NCBI RefSeq assembly: GCF_028858535.1
Contig: NZ_JAPMOU010000021.1
Location: 42,959 to 106,958, forward strand
DNA length: 64,000 bases
Direction of reading: 5' to 3'
From: Spartinivicinus poritis
GTDB taxonomy: Bacteria; Pseudomonadota; Gammaproteobacteria; Pseudomonadales; Zooshikellaceae
The notes under the pieces were generated by a model, which saw only the letters and a program-made list of their open reading frames with translations, had not been told where the DNA came from and did not search any database. Positions 10,451-19,416 of this stretch are shown piece by piece; position 1 is the first letter of the stretch, and the number at the start of each line of letters is the position of its first letter. The position numbers and the translations under genes are program-made.

Positions 10451-12622
10451 CTAGCCTTGTAATAATTGTAGTACTTGCTGTGGCTGCGCATTGGCTTGGG
10501 CAAGTATTGAAATACCCGCCTGTTGTAGTACTTGGGTTCGTGATAATTCAGCCGTTTCGGCGGCAAAGTCAGCATCTTTTATTCTTGAATTGGCTGCTGA
10601 TAGATTTTCAGCAGCAATGGCTTGGTTAGAAACGGTTGACTCAAAGCGATTTTGAATAGCACCTAAATTAGCTCGCTGGATATTAATAGACTGCAAGGCA
10701 TTGTCCACGGCATCTAGCGCTTTTAATGCGCCTTCTACTGTAGAGACATCAACATCCTTAATAAACTGTCCTGATGAAGCTCCACCAAAGGTGCCTGCCT
10801 GTAAACCATGGTTGGTCAAGCCGTTAGCATTATTGGTGGTTAATACAATAGGGCTGGCAGACGATAATCGTAAAGAAGACTCATAGGTTGCCTGGGGTTC
10901 GGCACCACCAGGGTCGGTATCGACGAGCCCAGTGACAGCAGGCGTTAATGTCGTATAGCTAATCGTAATATTTCGACCATCCTCTGCCAGTAGTTGTACA
11001 CCACCTGTATTACTGCCGGTATCAATTGCCATGACCCCCGTTTGCCCTGCAATAGCATTAATAGCATTGACGACAGTAATACGGCTTTCTTCAGCATCGG
11101 TTGTTGTGGTAATACCAGTAGTTATGACCCCATTAATAGTTATAGTGCCAGTTTTGGCTGCCGGTGTCATAGCAGAGCCATTAACTAAGTTAGGGTTAGG
11201 AGTAGCAGTAACCCCGGTACGCTCACTGACTTTATTAATTGCCGCTGCTTTGGTGATAGCGCTACCGGGTTTATTCATATTAGATGCTGTATCATCCAAA
11301 GGATTACCTGCAGGCACTGGCACATCGTTGATCACAATGTCGCCATTTAATAGTGGTGGTGCATTATCTTTTACGGTGGTTGTAGTATCGCTATCAATTG
11401 CTGCCAATGATGATAAAAAGGCACCCGTACCAGCATAAGTCCCTTCTGCCAGCCCGACATTTTGATTAAGTTGCCCATCTGGACCTTGCTCAATTTTAAT
11501 GGGTGAACCATCGCGGGAAATTAAAGTAAAGCCTCCGGCAGCTGTACCATCAGATAAGTTCATGGCAGTCAATGCGGTAATGTCAGCAAAGATTCCCATA
11601 TTATTATTACCAATGGCTGGTAGCCCAGTGGCTGCAGGCGTGACATTATCGCCTCCAGCATTATCGTAAACAAGGGTGATATTACGACCATCTGCTGCTT
11701 CTAAAATAATCCCTGATTGATCTGCCCCAGTATTCACTGCAACTACGCCAGTTTCAGCTGAGCGGGCGTTAATTGCTGACACTGATGCTTCTCGGTTAGC
11801 ATCGGCAGATAGATTCATGTTAGTTGATAGTGCAATGGTCACTCCATTTAGAAATATATCACCTGCCGTAGTTGCAACGACTTGGCTAGTGCCTTCAACG
11901 GTGTTGGTTAATACCTCTGCGGTTACCCCGGTTTCGTCAGACTTAGAGTTGATAGTAGCGATTTTGGCAATGGCACTGGCACTTTTATTAGCAATTGATG
12001 CGGTATCTGCCGTGGTTTTCGAGCTGGGGATAGAAATACCATTAATTAATAAATCCCCTTGGGCAATGCTGGAATTCGTCCCTCGGGCACTGACCCCAAC
12101 AGACTGGGAAGCACCTAATTCATCAACCCGTGCGCCATCTATACTAAAGGTGACGTTTTCACCTTCATTTGCACCAATTTGGAAGGTGACTTCAGTGAAA
12201 GTGCCGTCTAATAACAAGGTACCGTTAAATGCAGTTTGTTCTGATACCCGCTGAATTTCTTTTTTCAACTGCTGAACTTCGGCATTGAGTGCCTCACGGT
12301 CTTGGCCACTGTTAGTCGCATTGGCAGATTGCAGGGAAAGGTCACGAATGCGAAGTAAATTCTCTTTCATGGCACCTAAGGCGCCTTCAGCGGTCTGGGA
12401 AAGAGAAACTCCATCGTTGGCATTGCGGATAGCCACATTCAACCCACGGATTTGGGCATCAAATCGGGTGGATATAGCGAGCCCTGCTGCGTCATCTTTA
12501 GCACTATTAATGCGTAAACCAGATGACAAGCGTTGCAAGGCAACAGCACTATCTGCTTGTGAAGTATTTAAATTACGCTGTGCATTTAATGACGGAATGT
12601 TGGTATTGATGACTTGAGGCAT
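10451..12622 (-). CDS. fliC: Flagellin 1 (large, sigma54-class)
   Basis: Filament subunit of 723 residues, far longer than the usual 280-500. The conserved N-terminal D0/D1 (MPQVINTNIPSLNAQRNL, LSSGLRINSAKDDAAGLAIS, EQTAFNGTLLLDG) covers about 1-145. The C-terminal D1/D0 (NLGAIQNRFES, AANSRIKDADFAAETAELS, QVLQLLQG) covers about the last 100. Between them, INGV/NDV-type Flagellin_IN-like modules repeat in an A-B-A-B order. ATG 12622 has a strong AGGAGGGAGG upstream. The gene is very similar to the flagellin at 24097 and shares its upstream motif. It is a probable substrate of the neighbouring methyl- and glycosyltransferases. Confidence 0.96.
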   Translation of the reverse strand: MPQVINTNIPSLNAQRNLNTSQADSAVALQRLSSGLRINSAKDDAAGLAISTRFDAQIRGLNVAIRNANDGVSLSQTAEGALGAMKENLLRIRDLSLQSANATNSGQDREALNAEVQQLKKEIQRVSEQTAFNGTLLLDGTFTEVTFQIGANEGENVTFSIDGARVDELGASQSVGVSARGTNSSIAQGDLLINGISIPSSKTTADTASIANKSASAIAKIATINSKSDETGVTAEVLTNTVEGTSQVVATTAGDIFLNGVTIALSTNMNLSADANREASVSAINARSAETGVVAVNTGADQSGIILEAADGRNITLVYDNAGGDNVTPAATGLPAIGNNNMGIFADITALTAMNLSDGTAAGGFTLISRDGSPIKIEQGPDGQLNQNVGLAEGTYAGTGAFLSSLAAIDSDTTTTVKDNAPPLLNGDIVINDVPVPAGNPLDDTASNMNKPGSAITKAAAINKVSERTGVTATPNPNLVNGSAMTPAAKTGTITINGVITTGITTTTDAEESRITVVNAINAIAGQTGVMAIDTGSNTGGVQLLAEDGRNITISYTTLTPAVTGLVDTDPGGAEPQATYESSLRLSSASPIVLTTNNANGLTNHGLQAGTFGGASSGQFIKDVDVSTVEGALKALDAVDNALQSINIQRANLGAIQNRFESTVSNQAIAAENLSAANSRIKDADFAAETAELSRTQVLQQAGISILAQANAQPQQVLQLLQG

Positions 12623-12743
12623 AACCTCCCTCCTACTAACTGCTTACCCGTCTGGTGATACTATTTGTTTAACAAAAGTCGTATCGTTGAACGGGTAATT
12701 TACTACCGGAGTACCAAGCGTACTTTGGCTGTAGAATTGGGAT

Positions 12744-12760
12744 TCAAAGGGTATGCCAAT
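12744..12760 (-). promoter_or_regulatory. Sigma54-like promoter of flagellin 1
   Basis: On the - strand it reads TTGGCATACCCTTTGAA. The -24 half (TTGGCA) is a full match and the 10-base spacing to the -12 G is exact, but the -12 GC is GA. Fifteen of 17 bases match the element upstream of the other - strand flagellin (26472-26488). The predicted leader is about 110 bases. FleQ/sigma54 control is inferred. Confidence 0.5.
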
Positions 12761-12858
12761 AGACTGACTGAAAATAAACTGAAAAAATTAGTTAATTAAA
12801 ATCAAGTGATTAGGTTATTACTAGGATATTTCTTGCTAACAAGTAAAGGCATAAAAAT

Positions 12859-12888
12859 AAAACTGCCTGCTAAAAGAGGCAGTTTTTT
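12859..12888 (+). terminator. Terminator-like hairpin between divergent genes
   Basis: Perfect 10-base stem AAAACTGCCT/AGGCAGTTTT with an 8-base loop and a T6 tail. It is bidirectional in form. Its place upstream of both flanking genes is unusual, and no gene ends into it. Confidence 0.5.
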
Positions 12889-13031
12889 GCCACTAAAGAA
12901 ACAAAGTGGGGTTATCATTGATTGGCCAACCCTAAAAAAGTAGTTGTTATTCTGTTTTATCACGTAAACTGGTACAAATGCTGTTAGCTTAATAAGTTAT
13001 TTTAATTTATCCGTCAAAGGTACGTCACATT

Positions 13032-14759
13032 ATGTCTGTCGTCAGTGATCCACAGGACTTGGAGCAATTTGAAACAGCTGTAAAGTTAATGCAGCAAAAT
13101 CAATTAAATGAAGCCAAAAGACTATTAGTTCAGTTATTGGAAAAAAATCCGGCCAATGCAGCTGTACAGCATAAATTGGCTGAAATTTATTTGGCAATTG
13201 AGCAATATGATACGGCATTACCCTATCTTTTAGATGCTGTTCAACATGAACCAAGTAATGCGTATTATTTATATCGACTTGGCTATCTGATGTTAAAAAT
13301 GGGGCATACTGATCAAGCGATAAAGTCGTTAACCCTTGCCACAAAAATAGATCCAACTCTGGCAGAACCTTATTCATTACTGGGAACGATTTATCAGAAT
13401 CAGGGTAAAGACCAAGAGGCATTGCAATGCTATCTAGCTAAAGCAGAGGAAATGCAAATCCCTGAGATCTTTGAAGCAATTGGCCAGCTTTATCAAAAGC
13501 AAGAACAATTCAGTCAAGCCCAAACTTATTACACGAAAGCACTTGAGTTGCGACCGGACATGACAACTGCTCAAACTAGCTTGGCCAGTGCTTTAGTTGA
13601 TCAGCTACTGCATGAGTGCCGTTATGATTCTGCAACGGCAGCTACTGTCCGTTCGCTTTGTCAGCAACAAGCAAACTCATCTCTGGTCAAACGAACCTTA
13701 GCTAACCTTGAAGGGCTAGAAGGTAACTCAGCTAATGCAATTCAGTATTACCGGGAGGCGCTTGAGTTAAAACCGGATGACAATACGATACGGGCTAACT
13801 TGGCAATCACCTTATTACGGAGTGGTTATTATCAAGAAGGTTGGTCAGACTTACGTTGGCGGCAAGATTTATCCTCTCATGATCATGGATTTATTAGTAA
13901 AACCATTGCTGGGGTGTTAGCACCTCAATGGCAAGGTGAGCAAAAACCAGGCATGACATTATTAGTCACTTCTGAGCAGGGAGTGGGTGATCAAGTATTG
14001 CATGTACAACACTTGGTACCTTTACTGAAAGCAGGTATTAATATAGTACTGACTTGCAATGTAAAACTAGTGAGTTTGTTCCAACACTCTTTTCCTGAAA
14101 TAACCGTGTTACCTGATAACGAGCCAGTTCCCACTGATTTACAAAGCCGCATTGATGCCCAGGTTTTTTTATTGGATGTGCCTTATTTGGTTAAGTTGGA
14201 TCTACCTAATTATCACGCGCCCAAGCACTACATAAAAGCCCATCCAGAATTAACCAAACAGTTTCGTCAGGACATGATTAAAAATAATAGCCAGGCTCAA
14301 TATCATATTGGTATTGCCTGGCAAAGTAGCAGTGGGTCTTCGGGAGCTGGCAAGTCAATTGCACTGCAAAAGCTAGTACCATTATTGAGAATACCTAACT
14401 GCCAGTTTGTCAGTATTCAGTATGGTGATGCGGTACAAGCTGCATTGGCATTAGAGCCTGGTCTGATATATGTGGATACGACCTTTAATCCATTTGATGA
14501 TTTGGAAAAGGCTGCTGCTCAAATTGCAGCACTGGATAGAGTGATTGCTGTGTCGAATGCGGCAGTGCACTTAGCGGGTGCTTTAGCTATTCCTACTTGG
14601 GTGATGACACAGTATGTACCCTTATGGCATTGGTTTGAAAAAAGAGAAGATAGCCCTTGGTATTCCAGTGTGCGGTTATTTCGGCAGCCGAATCATGGTG
14701 ACTGGGAGAGTGTCATTCAGCGGGTTTGCAATGAATTGCAACATTTAACTACAGATTAA
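13032..14759 (+). CDS. TPR protein with GT9-like glycosyltransferase domain
   Basis: A 575-residue protein. About 8 TPR units (residues 10-270, for example PSNAYYLYRLGYLMLKMGHT and ALELKPDDNTIRANLA) precede a heptosyltransferase-like (GT9/GT-B fold) domain. LLVTSEQGVGDQVLHVQHL marks its start, and IAALDRVIAVSNAAVHLAGA plus REDSPWYSSVRLFRQ its end. This architecture is common in bacterial glycosylation loci. Cytoplasmic, with the TPRs probably binding the acceptor. It opens a three-gene + strand cluster with a GT8-like transferase and a formyltransferase beside a flagellin, so flagellin O-glycosylation is the inferred role. Confidence 0.8.
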   Translation: MSVVSDPQDLEQFETAVKLMQQNQLNEAKRLLVQLLEKNPANAAVQHKLAEIYLAIEQYDTALPYLLDAVQHEPSNAYYLYRLGYLMLKMGHTDQAIKSLTLATKIDPTLAEPYSLLGTIYQNQGKDQEALQCYLAKAEEMQIPEIFEAIGQLYQKQEQFSQAQTYYTKALELRPDMTTAQTSLASALVDQLLHECRYDSATAATVRSLCQQQANSSLVKRTLANLEGLEGNSANAIQYYREALELKPDDNTIRANLAITLLRSGYYQEGWSDLRWRQDLSSHDHGFISKTIAGVLAPQWQGEQKPGMTLLVTSEQGVGDQVLHVQHLVPLLKAGINIVLTCNVKLVSLFQHSFPEITVLPDNEPVPTDLQSRIDAQVFLLDVPYLVKLDLPNYHAPKHYIKAHPELTKQFRQDMIKNNSQAQYHIGIAWQSSSGSSGAGKSIALQKLVPLLRIPNCQFVSIQYGDAVQAALALEPGLIYVDTTFNPFDDLEKAAAQIAALDRVIAVSNAAVHLAGALAIPTWVMTQYVPLWHWFEKREDSPWYSSVRLFRQPNHGDWESVIQRVCNELQHLTTD

Positions 14760-14814
14760 TTCTGGCTGGCCGATATCAATATAAATAGTATTCACTTAAT
14801 GAGGAAGTGTTGAT

Positions 14815-15582
14815 ATGATCCGGGTATTTATCGGTTATGACCGCGCTGAAGCGGCTGCATTTAATGTCCTTTCTCATAGTATTCATACGCATGCGTCACA
14901 ACCGGTGTCAATAACGCCATTAATGTTGAGTCAGTTGCACAATACCTTTACGCGTGAGAGAGACCCTCTGCAGTCCACTGATTTTTCTTTTTCTCGCTTT
15001 TTAGTACCTTATTTATGTAACTACCAAGGCTGGGCGATTTTTATGGATTGCGACATGATAGTGAAGGAGGATATTAATAAGCTGTGGTCGCTTCGTGATA
15101 GTCGCTTTGCTGTACAAGTGGTGAAACATTGTCATGAGCCAGCAAACCAGCGAAAATTTTTAAATCATGTGCAGACTCGCTATCAAAAGAAAAACTGGTC
15201 CAGTGTCATGTTGTTTAATTGTGAGCGCTGTAAAGCATTAACACCTGATTATGTCAATCAAGCCTCTGGATTAGCGCTGCACCAATTTAAGTGGTTAGGG
15301 ACAGATGATTTAATTGGTGAATTACCCCGTCGTTGGAACCATTTAGTTGGTTATGATGCCGCCAATGAAGATATTGCACTGTTACATTATACAGAAGGAG
15401 GCCCTTATTTTGACGAGTACCAGCAATGTGAGTATGCAGAGGACTGGTTTGCTGCCCGTGACCGTATGTTATTTGTAGCACAGGGAGTGCGGGCTGCAAA
15501 GCTAAAAAAACATAAAACAGATAAGCACTATTCACATGATCGTCATAAAACAGAAGCAGCTTATTCCCTAAAAGGACAATAA
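14815..15582 (+). CDS. GT8-like glycosyltransferase (DxD motif)
   Basis: A 255-residue protein beginning MIRVFIGYDRAEAAAFNVLS, a typical opening of small GT-A type transferases. It carries WAIFMDCDMIVKEDI, where DCD is the expected metal/nucleotide-sugar binding DxD motif. A conserved GTDDLIGELPRRWNHLVGYD stretch follows. The start has GAGGAAG about 8 bases upstream. The C-terminus is basic. It lies 55 bases after the TPR transferase and 9 bases before the formyltransferase gene, so it is probably cotranscribed. The sugar donor is not determinable. Confidence 0.75.
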   Translation: MIRVFIGYDRAEAAAFNVLSHSIHTHASQPVSITPLMLSQLHNTFTRERDPLQSTDFSFSRFLVPYLCNYQGWAIFMDCDMIVKEDINKLWSLRDSRFAVQVVKHCHEPANQRKFLNHVQTRYQKKNWSSVMLFNCERCKALTPDYVNQASGLALHQFKWLGTDDLIGELPRRWNHLVGYDAANEDIALLHYTEGGPYFDEYQQCEYAEDWFAARDRMLFVAQGVRAAKLKKHKTDKHYSHDRHKTEAAYSLKGQ

Positions 15583-15591
15583 AAATAGAGG

Positions 15592-16503
15592 ATGTCGAAA
15601 AAGATTCTGTTATTAGCCAGTAAACTGCTAGGTTTGCAAGTATGTAATCAGTTATTTCAATGCCAAACAAATGAACAACTAATTGTTATCACTTTTACCG
15701 ATCAACATGACTCCCGCTCATGTTTTACTGATTTTCAGCAATTTACCAACGATCACGGAATTGAGCTCATAGTTGTTGCCAATCAACAAGAAACTAATGA
15801 CTGGATTACAGCGTTGCAACCTGATTTATGTTTGGTAGTAGGCTGGTATTGGCTGATCCCTGAGCCAATATTGCGTCAGGTACCGATGGGGTTTATTGGT
15901 TTACATAATTCACTACTGCCAAAGTACCGTGGTGGCTCACCTTTAGTATGGACATTGATTAACGGCGACTCCTATGCAGGCTTTTCATTTTTTTCGTTAA
16001 CAGCTGGAATCGATGATGGGCCAGTTTGGGCCCAAGACAAAATCGCAATCAAAGAAAGTGATACCATTGCAGATTGTCTGGCCATTTTGTCAGAAAAAGC
16101 AGTAGAAGTGCTTGCCCGAATTTACCCGCAAATTATTTCAGGTCAGTTGCAACCACAACCACAAAAGCACGAGCAGGCCAGTTATTGTGGACTGCGGCGA
16201 CCAGCAGATGGACTGATCAATTGGCATTGGTCAGCCACTCAAATTAACAACTTTATCAGAGCTCAAAGCCAACCTTATCCGGGCGCATTCACTGAGGTCG
16301 ACAGTAAACGAGTGGTTATTTGGCAGGCGCAACAGTTTTCTTACCCTTATTACGCAGTACCAGGGCAAGTATTATTGATTGAAGGTGATCAAGTGACAAT
16401 AGGTTGTGGTGATAATACGGCAATAATTGTCAATCAAGTAGAGGTTAATGAGCAACTGTTGCCTGCAAGTGAAATTTTCAAGTCAATTAAGCAGCGGCTG
16501 TAA
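15592..16503 (+). CDS. Formyltransferase family protein (probable sugar N-formyltransferase)
   Basis: A 303-residue protein of the formyl-tetrahydrofolate-dependent fold shared by Fmt and ArnA. The motif FIGLHNSLLPKYRGGSP (His105) and the acidic GIDDGPVW (about residues 139-146) match the catalytic region. The C-terminal part (DGLINWHWSATQINNFIRA, PYPGAF) matches the Fmt C-like subdomain. It sits in a glycan cluster with a DegT aminotransferase and a 4,6-dehydratase-like gene, not with def/rsmB. It is therefore more likely to formylate an amino-sugar nucleotide than initiator tRNA. That function is inferred. Confidence 0.75.
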   Translation: MSKKILLLASKLLGLQVCNQLFQCQTNEQLIVITFTDQHDSRSCFTDFQQFTNDHGIELIVVANQQETNDWITALQPDLCLVVGWYWLIPEPILRQVPMGFIGLHNSLLPKYRGGSPLVWTLINGDSYAGFSFFSLTAGIDDGPVWAQDKIAIKESDTIADCLAILSEKAVEVLARIYPQIISGQLQPQPQKHEQASYCGLRRPADGLINWHWSATQINNFIRAQSQPYPGAFTEVDSKRVVIWQAQQFSYPYYAVPGQVLLIEGDQVTIGCGDNTAIIVNQVEVNEQLLPASEIFKSIKQRL

Positions 16504-16534
16504 TAGGCTCATATGCTGTTTCTTATGAAAATAC

Positions 16535-17272
16535 TCATTGGAACAAGTCGTTTATCGCTTCTGTTAAACGCTGATCTTTGAAAACTTGCTCGAAAGACTG
16601 GTCGTAATCATCAATGATTTTTTTAATGCCAGGCATTTTTTTCGACCAACATACATAGATATAACCATTTTTGAAATCTGGGCCTGCACTTGCAAGCTCA
16701 TACTTTAGTTTAGGAAACTTATTTCTATATTGATATTTCAGTACTAATGGGTTTTCAAGGATTAGATCTACTCTTTTATATTCAATTAATTCAAAAAGTT
16801 GTGCTATCGAATCAACCTCAACTAAAAAGGTCTTTTTTTCTTTAATTGAGTTTATTAGTGTATCACTTAATGCAAAATGTCGAATTACTCCTACTGTCAG
16901 GCTTTCTAAGTCTGACGGACTCTTTACAAGAATTTTTTCGGATTGTTTTTTTATAAAGTGGGGACCAGCATCAAGCATTTTTTTGGTAAAATAGTAATAG
17001 GCTTCTCGCTCTTTAGTATGCCAACAGCCCAACAAAGCATGGTATTTACCTGCTTTGGTAAGCGCTAAAGCTCTCGCCCATGGTAAAAAGTCTACTGTGA
17101 GTGAATGCCCTAGCGGCTTAAGCGTTTCTTTGACTATATAAGTAAGTATCCCATCATTTTCAACTTTAGGAGAGTAAAAAGGAGGCCAGTCTGAAGTGGC
17201 TACTCTAATTCTTTCAGCGTATATGCTATAAGATAGCAACAAACAAACTAATAGTGTGATAACAGGTTTCAT
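16535..17272 (-). CDS. Periplasmic solute-binding protein, family 3-like
   Basis: A 245-residue protein with a signal peptide (MKPVITLLVCLLLSYSIYA) and the SBP_bac_3 pattern: IRVATSDWPPFYSP, then GILTYIVKETLKPLGHSLTVDFLPWARAL, then GVIRHFALSD. ATG 17272 follows AAGGAGAAAG. There are no ABC permease or ATPase genes nearby. It is an orphan binding protein of the kind often annotated as amino-acid-binding and of unknown use. It interrupts the glycan cluster and converges on the formyltransferase gene. Confidence 0.75.
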   Translation of the reverse strand: MKPVITLLVCLLLSYSIYAERIRVATSDWPPFYSPKVENDGILTYIVKETLKPLGHSLTVDFLPWARALALTKAGKYHALLGCWHTKEREAYYYFTKKMLDAGPHFIKKQSEKILVKSPSDLESLTVGVIRHFALSDTLINSIKEKKTFLVEVDSIAQLFELIEYKRVDLILENPLVLKYQYRNKFPKLKYELASAGPDFKNGYIYVCWSKKMPGIKKIIDDYDQSFEQVFKDQRLTEAINDLFQ

Positions 17273-17355
17273 ACTCTTTCTCCTTATACTGTAAACTTAA
17301 GTAGAAAAAGGACGTATTTAAAAGGCTAAAATGATATTTGATTAGGCGGGTCCAA

Positions 17356-18444
17356 TCAGAGGTGCCATTTAATGGCATCTACAACTTGGTCAACTGGTGC
17401 ATCTTTAAAGCAGGGGAGAGTAATCGTATGGTTTTGTAGTTGTTCAGCGTTAGGCTGAACGCTATGGTATTTATGTTGATAGTAGGTGGTTGCGCTTAAA
17501 CAATAGGTACCTAAAGTCGTTTCTATCTGCTGTTCCCTTAATGAAAATACTAAATGATCACGGCTAATCGTTTCAGGTACTTGGAATACGACAGACTGAC
17601 AATTAAAAGTAACGTTACTATCTACAGTTTGGGGGATAAAACCGAGACTGGCTAACTCGCCTATGTAATAGTCCCTAATAGCATTGCGTTGGGTAATAAT
17701 ATCGTTCAGCTTGGGAAGTTGAGCTAAAATCATCGCAGCCTGTAATTCAGATAGCCGATAATTATAACCGGCAGCAATAAAATCTAAGGCTATATTATTT
17801 TGATGACTGCAGGCGCCATGGTTAAGTAAAATACTTAATTGTTTGGCCAAGGCGCCATGGTTGGTGGCAATAGCCCCACCTTCACCAGCAGTGATCAATT
17901 TTCGAGGATGAAAGCTAAAGCAACTCAGGTCAGCGATTGACCCACAAGGTTGGTTATTTTCACAGCTACCAATGGCACAGGCAGCGTCTTCTATTAACCA
18001 CAGTTTATGTTGTTGACACCATTGTTTGACATCAAGTAACCCGGAAGGGTTACCAAAGCAACTCACAAAAATTACGGCTTTGGTTCTGGCTGTATATTTA
18101 TTTTCCAGGTCACTGGATTGCAGATTATAGGTGTGTAAATCAACATCGGCAAAAACCGGGGTGGCACCACAATTTTCTACTACATTGGCTGTCGCGGGAA
18201 AAGAAAAATCAGCGATAATAACTTCATCACCTTGACCGATCCCTAATACAGCAAGTGCCGTACTGAGTGCAGTGGTGGCCGAACTGGTGGTGAATGTGTA
18301 TTGGCAGTTAAGTAGGTTAGCCAGGGCAGCTTCCAGTTGTGCAATATAGTTGCCTTTACTGAACTGGCCTGACTGAAAAATCTCTGCAAATGTTGTTTCA
18401 ACATCAGAGAGTGATATATAAGGTTTAATTAGCCTGATCATCAT
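17356..18444 (-). CDS. DegT/DnrJ/EryC1 sugar aminotransferase
   Basis: PLP-dependent nucleotide-sugar aminotransferase of about 362 residues. TTSSATTALSTAL binds phosphate, WLIEDAACAIGS carries the PLP-ring Asp, and CFSFHPRKLITAGEGGAI has the Schiff-base Lys (about residue 182). The frame is open to a TTG at 18453, but the tandem ATGs at 18444/18441 are better starts. It directly follows the epimerase/dehydratase gene (stop at 18454). The pair should turn a 4-keto-6-deoxy nucleotide sugar into an amino sugar, which the formyltransferase at 15592 could then modify. Confidence 0.85.
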   Translation of the reverse strand: MMIRLIKPYISLSDVETTFAEIFQSGQFSKGNYIAQLEAALANLLNCQYTFTTSSATTALSTALAVLGIGQGDEVIIADFSFPATANVVENCGATPVFADVDLHTYNLQSSDLENKYTARTKAVIFVSCFGNPSGLLDVKQWCQQHKLWLIEDAACAIGSCENNQPCGSIADLSCFSFHPRKLITAGEGGAIATNHGALAKQLSILLNHGACSHQNNIALDFIAAGYNYRLSELQAAMILAQLPKLNDIITQRNAIRDYYIGELASLGFIPQTVDSNVTFNCQSVVFQVPETISRDHLVFSLREQQIETTLGTYCLSATTYYQHKYHSVQPNAEQLQNHTITLPCFKDAPVDQVVDAIKWHL

Positions 18445-18453
18445 GTCTTGCAA

Positions 18454-19410
18454 TTATTTGAGACAGGTATACCATTCGATAGTTTTTGCCAGTCCTTCTT
18501 TAAACGGCGTTATCGATGGGTTAATTAAACGATTGAGTTTTTCATTACTGGCCTGATGAGCCATTACATCAGCAGGTCTGGCTGATTTTTTGATAATGTC
18601 ACCTGTATAATCCATTTGGGTACATAACTCGGTAATGAGTGCTTTGATTGACAGTTGATTGTGGCTGGCAATATTGACGCTGTCACCGGCAGGCAGCACT
18701 GAATACAGTTGAATAATGGCATCGATAGTATCTTGCACATAAATAAAGTCTCTGGTTTGTTCGCCACTGCCATGTATTTCAGGCGCTTGCCCGGCTAAAA
18801 GTCGGTTAATGGTTAAGGGAATAATACTGGCTAATTGTCCTTGGTGGTTTTGTCTAGGACCATAATTATTAAAAGGTCTAACAATAAAGGCATCCAAATC
18901 AAACATGCGAACATAAGCCTCTAGCGCCAAATCGGCAGCCGCCTTTCCTGCTGCGTAGGTTGTGGTAGGGTTGCGTGGGTGTTGCTCATCCATTGGGGCG
19001 TATACTGCAGTACCATAAACTTCTGAGGTTGAAAAATGACAAAGGGTTTTAAATTGTTCCTGGCGTAACAGCTCTAATAAATTGATGATGCCATGGGTAT
19101 TGGTACTAAATGCATCAGCGGGATTAATGAAGGAGTAGTTTAATGCTTTAGTCGCACAGTTAAACACAGTATCTATTGTATATTCATTAAATAGAAATGA
19201 TAGGGTTGCAGGTATTTCAATGTCGCCTTGTAAAAATACACCACCTTGATTAATGGCTTCATGCAGGTTGGCTGTATTACCTAAAAATAGATTATCAATG
19301 GCAATCACTTGTTTTGCGCCTGCTGCTAGCAGCTGATCAACTAAATGGCTACCAATAAATCCTGCACCGCCGGTGACTAAGATAGTTTGATTAACTAGAG
19401 AATCTCGCAT
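18454..19410 (-). CDS. NAD-dependent epimerase/dehydratase, probable nucleotide-sugar 4,6-dehydratase
   Basis: Extended short-chain dehydrogenase of 318 residues. The Rossmann loop is VTGGAGFIGSHLVDQL, the active-site Thr-Ser-Glu is in FSTSEVYG, and the catalytic Tyr-Lys is in TTYAAGKAAADLA. VRPFNNYGPRQ and GSGEQTRDFIYVQD are typical of the family. The T-S-E triad is that of GDP-mannose-type 4,6-dehydratases, while RmlB has T-D-E. Dehydratase rather than simple epimerase activity is therefore likely but unproven. It is cotranscribed with the aminotransferase downstream. Confidence 0.82.
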   Translation of the reverse strand: MRDSLVNQTILVTGGAGFIGSHLVDQLLAAGAKQVIAIDNLFLGNTANLHEAINQGGVFLQGDIEIPATLSFLFNEYTIDTVFNCATKALNYSFINPADAFSTNTHGIINLLELLRQEQFKTLCHFSTSEVYGTAVYAPMDEQHPRNPTTTYAAGKAAADLALEAYVRMFDLDAFIVRPFNNYGPRQNHQGQLASIIPLTINRLLAGQAPEIHGSGEQTRDFIYVQDTIDAIIQLYSVLPAGDSVNIASHNQLSIKALITELCTQMDYTGDIIKKSARPADVMAHQASNEKLNRLINPSITPFKEGLAKTIEWYTCLK

Positions 19411-19416
19411 ATTTGC

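Larger units (their letters stand above)
12623..13031 (+). other. Divergent intergenic region, flagellin 1 / TPR glycosyltransferase
   Basis: A 409-base gap holding the flagellin leader and sigma54-like element, and a strong hairpin (arms 12859-12868 and 12877-12886, T6 tail at 12883-12888, A-rich on the other side). The hairpin looks like a terminator but sits between two divergent genes. It may insulate them or cut off pervasive transcription. I see no coding sequence and no clear promoter for the + strand gene. Confidence 0.6.

Noticed and set aside
10701..12617. Several open frames antisense to flagellin 1 (and likewise antisense to flagellins 2-5)
   Set aside because: They mirror codon bias of repetitive, Ala/Thr-rich flagellin genes; no ribosome binding sites or protein-like features.
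15592..16503. Apparent loss of the catalytic Asn in the formyltransferase (Gly103 where ArnA has Asn)
   Set aside because: From memory, the IG-H-SLLPKYRGG form is common in formyltransferase-family proteins of glycan loci, so I do not treat it as a defect.
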